A stretch of 6,996 nt of DNA. Origin: Methanomicrobiales archaeon. GTDB lineage: Archaea; Halobacteriota; Methanomicrobia; Methanomicrobiales; Methanospirillaceae. Below the pieces are notes generated by a model. That model saw only the letters and a list, made by a program, of their open reading frames with translations, had not been told where the DNA came from and made no database searches. Position numbers and translations under genes: made by a program. Shown piece by piece: positions 1 to 6,590 of this stretch. Numbering within the stretch: the first letter of the stretch is position 1; each line of letters begins with the position of its first letter. The DNA is taken from positions 1 to 6,996 of the forward strand of contig JAAYPD010000086.1 of assembly GCA_012520015.1 (NCBI GenBank), written 5' to 3'.

Positions 1-2022
1 ACAGGGATGCTTGAGCTGGTCGATACTCCGAAAGGAATCAGGCCGGTAAAGTACAGGATTCGCCATGCAAAGAGCGGAGGATACCGCAATACCCCAAGCA
101 AAGACCTGATAACCCACCTGCGCCGCTCACATGTCTACCTGACCGCCGGGAATAAACCATTTGAATCGTTTTTACATGATCTTCAGATACCATTCTCGTT
201 TGTTTCACTATGCAGGTTCTGCCTCATGGATGACAGGGTCACAGAGCTTGATAAAAAAAATACGGTAGAATTTGGCGGTGGTGAGAATATCTGCATGGAT
301 TGCGCCCGCAAAGAGCTTCGCAGGGAGCTGGTGCACATGGGACGGCTTGGAAGATCCGCTCTTTCTCATCTGGACGAGCTCCTTGAAAAGTACCGGAGCG
401 TTGACAGGGTTCTGGCAACAATTGAACCAGACCGGTTGACAGCTGGACACACTCTCTATGATCGTCTTGAGGCACACCCTGTATTGCAGACCGCAAGAAT
501 TGAGGAACTGCCATTCCCATACGAATTTGTTGAGGCATGCGGTGTTGTGTCCCTGATGCCGGTTCAGCAGCTTGCGGTGGAATCAGGCCTTCTTTATGGC
601 AAGGATCTTCTTGTTGTCTCTGCAACAGCAAGCGGTAAGACCTTTATTGGGGAGATGGCCGGGCTGAAGAACTTCCTTGAAAAGAGAGGCAGAGTTCTTT
701 TTCTTGTCCCGCTTGTGGCCCTTGCATACCAGAAATATGAACGGTTTTCACAAAAGTACGGGCACCTGGCCGAGGTCTCGATCATAACTGGTGCCAGCAG
801 GATTCAGGTCAGGGATAATCGCAGGCCAGCCAACCGCAGCAGAAATGCAGGTATCCTGGTTGCCACTTATGAAGGGATAGATCACCTGATGAGGCTGGGA
901 GAGTCCCTCTCAAATATCGGGACGGTCATCATCGATGAGGTCCAGATGCTTGAAGATCGTGACCGGGGGCATCGGGTCGATGGTCTTATCGCACGGCTGA
1001 AGTTCTCATCTCCGCTGGCACAGTTTTTATACCTGAGTGCAACCATCGGGCACCCGAAATTACTTGCCGGCAAGCTTGACTGCCGTCTTGTCAGGTATGA
1101 CGATCGGCCGGTATCACTTGAACGGTACCTGATCTTCACTGAGCGTGAACAAAAGATACCTACAGAACGGACCCTGGTGGCAGAAGAGTACAACCAGGTC
1201 TCAACAAAAGGGTATCATGGACAGACGATAATCTTTACAAACTCCCGAGCCAGGTGTCATATCATTGCAGAAAAGATCGGGGACGGTGTGGCGCCCTATC
1301 ATGCAGGGCTTACGCAGACCGAACGCCGGCAGGTCGAGGAGAAGTTTGAGAAAGGCAAGCTTCGTGCCGTTGTTACAACCGCTGCACTGGCAGCAGGGGT
1401 GGACTTTCCCGCATCCCAGGTAATTTTTGATTCTCTTGCAATGGGTATCGAATGGCTCACGGTGCAGGAGTTTTACCAGATGTCAGGGAGGGCAGGCAGA
1501 CCTGATTTTCACGATCTTGGAAAGGTTGTAATTCTTGCTGAACCTGGTGGAAGTTATGTCAGGGGTTCACGGCTAACAGAAGATGAAGTGGCTATGGGCC
1601 TGTTAAAAGGGGATATGGGAGAAGTGGCCCCACAGTACAATCTTGAGCAGAGCTCGGAGTTATACGTCGCAAATGCCGTGATATGCAAAGGAAATGAAGA
1701 TTCGATCTATAAGACAGAGGGGTTTCTTGTCGGTGAGTCTGAACCGGTTGAGGATCTGCTTCTGGATAAGAATCTCATCTCAAGGGAAAAGGGGGTAATT
1801 CACCTGACTCCCCTGGCCAGGGTGATGGCAGAGCATTTCATCGGTGTTGAGCGTTTATCCAGGATAATCAGGCTGGTCAATGAGATGAAGGACCCCCTTG
1901 ACATACTCGCAGATCTTGAATGTGCGTCTGACGAAGAGGCAGCCAGGGAAAAGATCCGAACTGATAGTAAGAGGGGTGAAAAAGAGAAGAAAAAGAAACG
2001 CCGGGGCAGAAAGAAAAAGTAA
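1..2022 (+). CDS. SF2 DEAD/DEAH-type (Ski2/Hel308-like) helicase with N-terminal four-Cys motif, probably 5'-partial
   Basis: ATP-dependent nucleic-acid helicase of superfamily 2. Numbering from the ATG at position 7: a probable zinc site of two CxxC pairs (C69/C72 and C96/C99); a basic helical stretch (100-130); then the helicase core with Walker A ATASGKT (206-212), motif Ia around PLVALA (235-240), Ib VATYEG (285-290), Walker B DEVQ (310-313), motif III SAT (344-346), motif IV near IIFTNSRAR (408-416), motif V TTAALAAGVDFP (457-468) and motif VI QMSGRAGRP (491-499). The Ia, SATIG and GRAGRP signatures resemble Hel308/Ski2-like enzymes more than classical DEAD-box RNA helicases. The last ~20 residues are almost all Lys/Arg. 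The frame is open to the window edge, only six bases precede the ATG with no ribosome site, and the first residues read like domain interior, so the real start is probably upstream. All motifs are intact. Substrate (DNA or RNA) and pathway cannot be told from sequence. Confidence 0.9.
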   Translation, partial: TGMLELVDTPKGIRPVKYRIRHAKSGGYRNTPSKDLITHLRRSHVYLTAGNKPFESFLHDLQIPFSFVSLCRFCLMDDRVTELDKKNTVEFGGGENICMDCARKELRRELVHMGRLGRSALSHLDELLEKYRSVDRVLATIEPDRLTAGHTLYDRLEAHPVLQTARIEELPFPYEFVEACGVVSLMPVQQLAVESGLLYGKDLLVVSATASGKTFIGEMAGLKNFLEKRGRVLFLVPLVALAYQKYERFSQKYGHLAEVSIITGASRIQVRDNRRPANRSRNAGILVATYEGIDHLMRLGESLSNIGTVIIDEVQMLEDRDRGHRVDGLIARLKFSSPLAQFLYLSATIGHPKLLAGKLDCRLVRYDDRPVSLERYLIFTEREQKIPTERTLVAEEYNQVSTKGYHGQTIIFTNSRARCHIIAEKIGDGVAPYHAGLTQTERRQVEEKFEKGKLRAVVTTAALAAGVDFPASQVIFDSLAMGIEWLTVQEFYQMSGRAGRPDFHDLGKVVILAEPGGSYVRGSRLTEDEVAMGLLKGDMGEVAPQYNLEQSSELYVANAVICKGNEDSIYKTEGFLVGESEPVEDLLLDKNLISREKGVIHLTPLARVMAEHFIGVERLSRIIRLVNEMKDPLDILADLECASDEEAAREKIRTDSKRGEKEKKKKRRGRKKK

Positions 2023-2066
2023 GCTTCTCACGTTTATCCCAGGGAGAAGATCTGCAGGCTTTTATT
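2014..2066. terminator. Shared two-way terminator between convergent genes
   Basis: The inverted repeat CTTCTC (2024-2029) / GAGAAG (2044-2049) with a 14-base loop fills the 39-base gap between the helicase stop and the stop of the opposing gene. On the + strand it is followed by a short T4 (2060-2063) and further T-rich bases. On the minus strand it is followed by T5 (complement of 2014-2018) and more T-tracts contributed by the Lys codons of the helicase tail. T-tracts are the usual archaeal termination signal, so the layout suits termination in both directions. Function is inferred. Confidence 0.5.
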
Positions 2067-2898
2067 CTGTATAACAAACCCAGCGATCATATATCGGATC
2101 AGCATCAGACTCAAAAATGTCTGCTTTTTTCCCGGTGTCATTAACCCAAGTTCTTACCTGCTTAATCTCCGGTTCTGTTCCGGTGGTAAAAAGCACCTTT
2201 TCTGACGCCATGCATGCCGCAGAGATGATCTCCTGCCAGATGGGAGCATTAAATGAGTGTATCTCACCCACCATGAAACCACATGCCAGTGAAGCTTTAT
2301 TTTTAATGAACCGGTTGATCATCCTGCCATCAATCCACATGGTCCGGGAGGGTTTCAGCCTTCCGGAGAGAAATCCTCTTGAGATTAATGACTCGTCATT
2401 ATCATATGCCAGGGGTCTCATTCCCAGGCTTTCCATGACCATAAAACCGACTCCTGTCCCACAACAGCAGTCAAGACAGGTTGTACCCTTTTCTGTCCCA
2501 ACCGTCTTTAAAAGCAGGTTGTCAATGCCCTTAACGCGGACCGGGTTTAGATCATCAGCTCCCGGAAGGGTGAGGTCAGATAACCGGTGGCTGTAATGTT
2601 CCTTTACTGCATCACTGATGGTTTCATTATCTTCCTGGTAAATCTCCAGGTCAAACTGCTCAAAAAAGTCAATCAGTGCAAGGGTAGGTTCCCGGAACAA
2701 TGTTACACATCCGGTCCAGACGCCGCTCTCATCTTTTTTGGCAAAAACTGCCGGGTTATCATCTTCATCCACCAGGATTTTCCCAGCCATTCCAGGAGAC
2801 CCGGTGATCAGTTCGTCCATCTCCTGGTATATGAGATCAGAAAACACCGGCTCTGCAAGAGAGATATCTTCAAGTTCCAGTATCTGTGAAATTTTCAT
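2062..2898 (-). CDS. Methyltransferase-like (Rossmann, SAM-binding type) protein of unknown target
   Basis: 278-residue soluble protein. The C-terminal half carries a class I SAM-dependent methyltransferase-like fold signature: motif I LDCCCGTGVG (142-151), a strand-end acidic residue in AYDNDESL (164-171, D166 or D168 in the motif II position) and a further acidic D190 in WIDGR. No (N/D)PPY motif is visible where motif IV should be; the equivalent stretch near 205-220 reads GFMVGEIHSFNAP. The N-terminal ~120 residues match no domain I recognise and are rich in Asp/Glu. The ATG at 2898 is used because it is the first Met and the next are 26 residues in; no Shine-Dalgarno is evident before it. 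It lies 95 bases downstream of serS on the same strand, past a T8 tract. It could be a methyltransferase for tRNA, protein or a small molecule, or a SAM-binding protein without catalysis. I do not recognise the specific family. Confidence 0.8.
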   Translation of the reverse strand: MKISQILELEDISLAEPVFSDLIYQEMDELITGSPGMAGKILVDEDDNPAVFAKKDESGVWTGCVTLFREPTLALIDFFEQFDLEIYQEDNETISDAVKEHYSHRLSDLTLPGADDLNPVRVKGIDNLLLKTVGTEKGTTCLDCCCGTGVGFMVMESLGMRPLAYDNDESLISRGFLSGRLKPSRTMWIDGRMINRFIKNKASLACGFMVGEIHSFNAPIWQEIISAACMASEKVLFTTGTEPEIKQVRTWVNDTGKKADIFESDADPIYDRWVCYTE

Positions 2899-2927
2899 AT
2901 TTTACGCCAGAAATTCTTAGGGCTTTG

Positions 2928-2990
2928 AAAAAAAAGAGTTATCGGTTTTGAATTGACCCCTCAAGAATCCTGAATTGTTCACGGATTCCT
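2928..2990 (-). terminator. Hairpin plus T8 tract after serS
   Basis: Three bases after the serS stop, the minus strand carries AGGAATCC (2990-2983) paired with GGATTCTT (2970-2963), giving eight pairs including one G-U. Inside, a bulged G is followed by four more pairs closing a three-base loop. About 27 bases further on is a run of eight T (complement of 2928-2935). The T8 tract is a typical archaeal terminator; the hairpin may stabilise the serS mRNA 3' end. Partial read-through into the next gene remains possible. Confidence 0.5.
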
Positions 2991-2993
2991 GTC

Positions 2994-4271
2994 TTACAGG
3001 AACTCCATGTCATTCATGTACGGCCGCAATACCTTTGGAATCTCCACAGACCCGTCTTCCTGCTGGAAGTTTTCAAGTATTGCCCGCATGGTCCTGGATG
3101 TTGCAACCGCTGTGGAGTTTAAGGTGTGCACGAACTGTTTGGACTCAAAATCCTCTTTATCCCTGACCCTGATATTTAACCTGACCGCCTGGTAGGTGGT
3201 GCAGTTTGAACATGAAACCACTTCACGGTACTCTTTTTCACGTGGCATCCAGGCCTCGATATCATATTTTTTTGCTGCAACAGTCCCTATATCTCCTGTA
3301 CAGATATTGACAACCCTGTAAGGGATCTCAAGTTTCTGAAATATCTCCTCGGCATTTTTGCAAAGCTCCTCATGTATCTCCCATGAGATGTCCGGGTGAC
3401 AATACACAAACTGCTCTACTTTATGGAACTGGTGCACGCGGAAGAGTCCTTTTGTATCCAGGCCATGAGATCCTATCTCCCGCCTAAAACAGGGCGATAA
3501 TCCGGCAAGCCTGAGTGGCAGTTCCTTCTCCTCGAAGATCTCATCCTGGTACATTGCGGCCATGGGATGTTCACTGGTGGCAATAAGATATGCATCATTG
3601 TCTTCAATTTTGTACATGACCTTCTCAAAATCATCAAGATCGGTGACCTCCTCGTAGGACTTCCGGTTGATCATGTATGGAGGGATAACAGGAGTATACC
3701 CTTTTTTCATTAAAGTGTCAAGAGAGAAACGCTGAAGGGCCAGGTCAAGGAGGACCAGACTTCCTTTGAGAAAGTAAAAACCTGCACCTGAAGTTTTCGT
3801 CGCCCGCTCAAAATCGGCCCAGTTGTTATCTGCGGCAAGCTGACCATGATTCTTCAGTTCAAAATTAAAAGTCCGGGGAGTTCCAACCCTCCTGATCTCG
3901 ACATTTTCAGTATCATCTGCCCCAACAGGAACACTTTCATGGAGAATATTAGGGATACGCATGAGATAATTCCTTATCTTCGCAGATATCTCTTCCATCT
4001 CCGTTTCATTCTCTTTTATTTTTCCCGGAAGGTTTGCAGCTTCGGTGATGAGTCCTGATGCATCTTCACCTGCCTTTTTCGCACGATTTATATCATGCGA
4101 GATAGAGTTTCTTCTCCGCCTTAGCTCATTTGTCTGGCCGATTAACTCACGGTGGCGGATGTCCTGCAGGAGCAGATCATCTACCCATGCAATCTTCTCC
4201 ACGTCATTTCTCTTCTTCAGATCTTCCCTGATGACATCCGGCTTTGCCCGGACGAATCGTATATCAAGCAT
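2994..4271 (-). CDS. serS: Seryl-tRNA synthetase (common, bacterial/eukaryotic-like type)
   Basis: Charges tRNA-Ser with serine using ATP, in the cytoplasm; the product can also feed selenocysteine synthesis where that exists. At 425 residues it has the usual length. Residues ~1-110 form the N-terminal tRNA-binding arm: a helical coiled coil rich in Arg/Lys/Glu, with LRRRRNSIS (50-58). The class II core follows: motif 1 around GYTPVIPPYM (191-200), the TSEHP serine-pocket region (232-236), motif 2 from FRREIGSHG (262-270) to FHKVEQ (282-287), and motif 3 NSTAVATSRTMRAILEN (385-401). The NSTA form of motif 3, where bacteria usually have NGSA, fits archaea. The long coiled-coil arm and this motif set distinguish it from the rare SerRS type of some methanogens. 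The ATG start has AGGTG seven bases upstream. It is separated from the upstream S3Ae gene by 157 bases and a T7 tract, so probably has its own promoter. Confidence 0.97.
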   Translation of the reverse strand: MLDIRFVRAKPDVIREDLKKRNDVEKIAWVDDLLLQDIRHRELIGQTNELRRRRNSISHDINRAKKAGEDASGLITEAANLPGKIKENETEMEEISAKIRNYLMRIPNILHESVPVGADDTENVEIRRVGTPRTFNFELKNHGQLAADNNWADFERATKTSGAGFYFLKGSLVLLDLALQRFSLDTLMKKGYTPVIPPYMINRKSYEEVTDLDDFEKVMYKIEDNDAYLIATSEHPMAAMYQDEIFEEKELPLRLAGLSPCFRREIGSHGLDTKGLFRVHQFHKVEQFVYCHPDISWEIHEELCKNAEEIFQKLEIPYRVVNICTGDIGTVAAKKYDIEAWMPREKEYREVVSCSNCTTYQAVRLNIRVRDKEDFESKQFVHTLNSTAVATSRTMRAILENFQQEDGSVEIPKVLRPYMNDMEFL

Positions 4272-4278
4272 TGAAGTA

Positions 4279-4283
4279 CACCT
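4279..4283 (-). promoter_or_regulatory. Ribosome binding site of serS
   Basis: AGGTG on the minus strand, seven bases before the serS ATG, matches the archaeal anti-Shine-Dalgarno sequence and supports that start. Confidence 0.7.
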
Positions 4284-4285
4284 GG

Positions 4286-4314
4286 ATCCTGGTAATATGG
4301 CCTGTTTTCAGGAT
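4286..4314 (-). promoter_or_regulatory. Mutually exclusive small hairpins in the serS leader
   Basis: On the minus strand ATCCTG (4314-4309) can pair with CAGGAT (4291-4286) across a 17-base loop. Alternatively CCTG (4312-4309... first arm) can pair with CAGG (4304-4301) across an AAAA loop. Both use 4309-4312, so they exclude each other, and they end just upstream of the AGGTG site. The stems are short (six and four pairs), so a regulatory role is only a possibility. Confidence 0.2.
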
Positions 4315-4347
4315 TGCCTGTACCATTTGTTCTCCCACTACATCACA

Positions 4348-4364
4348 ATGATCACCGTGATCAT
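4348..4364. promoter_or_regulatory. 17-base palindrome, candidate operator upstream of serS
   Basis: ATGATCAC-C-GTGATCAT: two perfect eight-base arms around one central base, located 77 bases before the serS start codon in the spacer after S3Ae. Size and symmetry fit a site for a dimeric helix-turn-helix regulator, but the regulator is unknown. No strong TATA/BRE element was found beside it; the AT-rich stretch at 4371-4376 is only a weak candidate. It could alternatively form a hairpin in RNA, though the one-base centre makes that a poor loop. Confidence 0.4.
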
Positions 4365-4405
4365 AGATGGAAATTAAGGGGGTACTGGTTTATCTGAAAG
4401 GTAAG

Positions 4406-4425
4406 AAGCCCATGGCTTAAAAAAA
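4406..4425 (-). terminator. T7 tract and small hairpin after rps3ae
   Basis: Three bases after the S3Ae stop codon the minus strand has seven T (complement of 4419-4425), followed at once by AAGCC-ATG-GGCTT, a five-pair stem at 4418-4406. A T-tract this close to the stop suits archaeal termination and would mark the end of the S15-to-S3Ae operon. Confidence 0.5.
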
Positions 4426-4428
4426 GGT

Positions 4429-5025
4429 TCAGGCTGAACTTTTTGACGGTTCAACCTTGGTTTTGATAACTTCAACACGGCGGATCGGGTGGAGCTCTTT
4501 TACCTGTTTAAAGAGTTCTTTTGCAAGATCGCCATTGATGATATTATTAACAAAAACCCCAAGTTCATTCTCTTTACCATAATTCAGGACTTCATTGGTG
4601 AGAATTCTTCTTATTTCGTGCTGCTGGCTCTGGTCTGCACGGGTAAGAGTAAAGCAGGTGACAATTGCACGTACTTTCCAGCCATCCTTGCTGGTAAAGT
4701 TTACAACACAGTCAATCCTTGAGGTCCGCCGCTTTACCATTGATCTGATAAAGTCACGCGCCAGTTCATGACCGGTAAATGATGTATATGCCGCATCACC
4801 TGCTACATTGGTGACCTCAAACTTCATCTTTACATTCTGCTTGGAATAGTCATTCACAAGCTCTGAAAGCGGAACCTGAATGGTCCGGCCGATGATCTTC
4901 TCAGGGTCATCTGCCACCGTGTCTCCAAGGTATACTTTTCCAACATTGTCAGGGCTGTATATCTTGTACCAGGATTTCGCTTTCCATCCATCGACTCTTC
5001 TTCCTGTTGGTTTTTTCGCTGCCAT
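4429..5025 (-). CDS. rps3ae: 30S ribosomal protein S3Ae (eS1)
   Basis: Small-subunit ribosomal protein found in archaea and eukaryotes but not in this form in bacteria; in eukaryotes eS1 sits on the platform near the mRNA exit. The 198 residues match the usual archaeal length. Recognisable features are the basic N-terminus with WKAKSWYKIYSP (14-25), GRTIQVPLSEL (46-56), and the FTGHELARDFIRSMVKRR block (83-100). The C-terminal region VNNIINGDLAKELFK leads to a basic tail. The ATG at 5025 is preceded by AGGTG at six bases. It is the last gene of the S15/recJ/pcc1/S3Ae cluster, 62 bases after pcc1; no convincing TATA box is visible in that gap, so co-transcription is likely. Confidence 0.97.
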   Translation of the reverse strand: MAAKKPTGRRVDGWKAKSWYKIYSPDNVGKVYLGDTVADDPEKIIGRTIQVPLSELVNDYSKQNVKMKFEVTNVAGDAAYTSFTGHELARDFIRSMVKRRTSRIDCVVNFTSKDGWKVRAIVTCFTLTRADQSQQHEIRRILTNEVLNYGKENELGVFVNNIINGDLAKELFKQVKELHPIRRVEVIKTKVEPSKSSA

Positions 5026-5031
5026 TATTCA

Positions 5032-5036
5032 CACCT
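5032..5036 (-). promoter_or_regulatory. Ribosome binding site of rps3ae
   Basis: AGGTG on the minus strand six bases before the ATG, directly after an A-rich stretch, supports the chosen start. Confidence 0.65.
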
Positions 5037-5087
5037 TTTTTAATTGTGATGCATATGTTCTGACTTCCTGTATTAATGTCATAATTT

Positions 5088-5354
5088 TCAAACCGGCTTG
5101 TTTCCGGCTTTATTCTTAACTCCCGATCTTCCTGTCTGCATGGATTTTTTGCAAACATCATCTGCTACGGCGAGATTCATGAGATAGTCGTCCATTGAAG
5201 CAATTACTGACCTGACTCTGGTGCCTGCAATGCTGGTAATGACAAAGTCCCCTTCAGCCAGGGTTCTCATCTCTGACAGGTTATCTGTTGATACAGAATC
5301 AGCGATGCATTTTGCATGGCTATGGTTTGTCCTGATACTGCCACGGATGATCAT
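5088..5354 (-). CDS. pcc1: KEOPS complex subunit Pcc1 (Pcc1/CTAG family)
   Basis: Pcc1 is the dimerising subunit of KEOPS (Kae1-Bud32-Cgi121-Pcc1), which transfers threonylcarbamoyl to A37 of ANN-decoding tRNAs to make t6A. The 88-residue protein has the small one-domain size of the family. The diagnostic second half contains GDFVITSIAGTRVRSVIAS followed by MDDYLMNLAVADDV (54-67), matching the usual pattern of an arginine, a conserved serine/alanine helix and a hydrophobic helix with Asn. The last ~20 residues are basic and probably disordered. Its ATG overlaps the recJ-like stop codon by four bases (ATGA), with GAGGT nine bases upstream inside that gene, so translation is likely coupled. The assignment rests on pattern, size and the S3Ae neighbourhood; the family is divergent. 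Confidence 0.85.
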   Translation of the reverse strand: MIIRGSIRTNHSHAKCIADSVSTDNLSEMRTLAEGDFVITSIAGTRVRSVIASMDDYLMNLAVADDVCKKSMQTGRSGVKNKAGNKPV

Positions 5355-6577
5355 GAGCCAAGGACCTCAGCAACCTGCCTGGTAAACTTTTCAAGATGTT
5401 CACAGGCGATCGTCGCCCCTGCACGGTTCTGGTGACCTCCTCCATGTCCTCCATACTCAAGTGCAAGCTGGTGAACAACTTCTCCTGCATATTTTCCACT
5501 TTTTCCATCTGTCCTGATGGAACAGGAGCATGTGCCATCATCTTTTTCTGTTGCCACAATGACCGGGGAGATCCCCTGGATATTTCCAAACACGATATCG
5601 GCCAGGTCACTTACGAGATGCTGATTACTGCACATGATATGGCTGGTCTTAACACCAGGTGTCTGCTCAAGGAACCTGTTCATCTCCTGTATGAGTGCCA
5701 GGCGGTGAGCCCTTGCTGTCTCATAAGCTTTATCGATTAACTTTGATGACCGAAGGCAGAGAGATACAGCTGTGCTGCCTTCTCCGGCCTTTCCGCAGGA
5801 GTCCACGACAAATGCCATGTTGTGGGCATGTTCGATAACTTCCCTTATAAGAATCCACTGGTCTCCCCAGAATGAGTCCATTGTCTCCACTTTACACTTC
5901 TCTGCAGCATGAAGAACAATTAATGAGCAGAATATGTCCCATTGCAGGTTTTCACCCGAAACCGAGGCACTGATGATGTTTTGGGACTTCTCTTTTGATC
6001 CGGAAATTCCATGGAGAAATGGTTCAGCTGACAGCTCAACCTGTTCTTCCGGTGTCCGGCCTGGAAGAGTGACTCCCCTTTTTTTGCTGATGACTCCGTT
6101 ACCAAGGGCTTCAAGATAGATCTCCTGGTTTTTTCCGGCCAGGGTCTGCCTGTCCCCGATGACTCCAAGAAGTGTAAGTCCTGCAAGATCCCTGTTATCT
6201 CCAAGGGCATTGGCAACAAGGTATGCAGTCCCTGCAGCACAGAGTTCAGTATCACCATCTATGCCGTCAAGTCTTGGATTTACGTGATGTGGACCCTCAA
6301 AGAAGGGGAGATGATGATCGATAACCATCGTATCTTCAGGAAGTCCTGAAAGACCTGCACCAAGATCGCAGAGGAGCAGGGGCTTTGCCTTTGGAATATT
6401 ATCTTCAGATAGCCTGTGGGTTATCCTGAGCCTGAATGGTATATCTGCCCTGTACAGGGCCATTGCCATGACAGATCCTGCTGCAATCCCGTCTGCATCA
6501 TGATGGCAGAGGACCTCAACGTACTTCTGCCTTAATAATTCATTTGCAAGATCTTTTGCAGCAGTTTCAATGGACAT
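5351..6577 (-). CDS. recJ: RecJ-like DHH-family phosphoesterase / single-strand exonuclease
   Basis: Metal-dependent nuclease of the DHH/DHHA1 superfamily. Relatives act on single-stranded DNA or RNA ends, and some archaeal members associate with the GINS replication complex. All expected metal ligands are visible: HHDADG (25-30), D71 in LCDLG, DHH (87-89) and D142 in GVIGDRQ, i.e. DHH motifs I-IV. The C-terminal DHHA1 substrate-binding domain carries GGHGGGHQNRAGAT (376-389). At 408 residues it is a typical compact archaeal form without the OB extension of bacterial RecJ. The start at 6577 is 13 bases after the S15 stop; only a weak purine-rich site precedes it, so translation may depend on coupling with S15. 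Assignment to the superfamily is firm; DNA versus RNA, polarity and a GINS link are not readable from sequence. Confidence 0.92.
   Translation of the reverse strand: MSIETAAKDLANELLRQKYVEVLCHHDADGIAAGSVMAMALYRADIPFRLRITHRLSEDNIPKAKPLLLCDLGAGLSGLPEDTMVIDHHLPFFEGPHHVNPRLDGIDGDTELCAAGTAYLVANALGDNRDLAGLTLLGVIGDRQTLAGKNQEIYLEALGNGVISKKRGVTLPGRTPEEQVELSAEPFLHGISGSKEKSQNIISASVSGENLQWDIFCSLIVLHAAEKCKVETMDSFWGDQWILIREVIEHAHNMAFVVDSCGKAGEGSTAVSLCLRSSKLIDKAYETARAHRLALIQEMNRFLEQTPGVKTSHIMCSNQHLVSDLADIVFGNIQGISPVIVATEKDDGTCSCSIRTDGKSGKYAGEVVHQLALEYGGHGGGHQNRAGATIACEHLEKFTRQVAEVLGS
5364..5368 (-). promoter_or_regulatory. Ribosome binding site of pcc1 inside the recJ-like gene
   Basis: GAGGT on the minus strand, nine bases before the pcc1 ATG and within the last codons of the upstream gene. 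It fixes the pcc1 start in the four-base overlap. Confidence 0.65.
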
Positions 6578-6590
6578 ATCAGCCGTAGGA

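Noticed and set aside
246..254. A8 run inside the helicase gene, a possible frameshift or slippage site
   Set aside because: The frame stays open with all helicase motifs downstream in the same frame, and no alternative frame gives a sensible product.
239..631. 130-codon minus-strand frame opposite the helicase N-terminal region
   Set aside because: The + strand here encodes the cysteine module and the start of the helicase core; the antisense product is low-complexity and shows no family signature.
2117..2596. 159-codon open frame on the + strand opposite the methyltransferase-like gene
   Set aside because: It lies antisense within a gene with recognisable motifs, has no ribosome site and its translation shows no domain; it is a shadow of codon use on the other strand.
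4045..4377. 110-codon + strand frame crossing the serS start and the serS/rps3ae spacer
   Set aside because: Mostly antisense to the serS tRNA-binding arm, no upstream signals, and its translated end is just the palindrome and hairpin region.
5026..5087. Possible separate promoter for rps3ae in the 62-base gap after pcc1
   Set aside because: The gap is AT-rich but no TATA/BRE pair at a sensible distance from the start stands out; co-transcription with pcc1 is simpler.
5396..5740. 114-codon + strand frame opposite the recJ-like gene
   Set aside because: It overlaps the conserved DHHA1 coding region entirely and has no ribosome site or recognisable domain.
5920..6258. 112-codon minus-strand frame within the recJ-like gene in another frame
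   Set aside because: The overlapping frame carries the DHH protein without interruption, so there is no sign of a frameshift or a nested gene.
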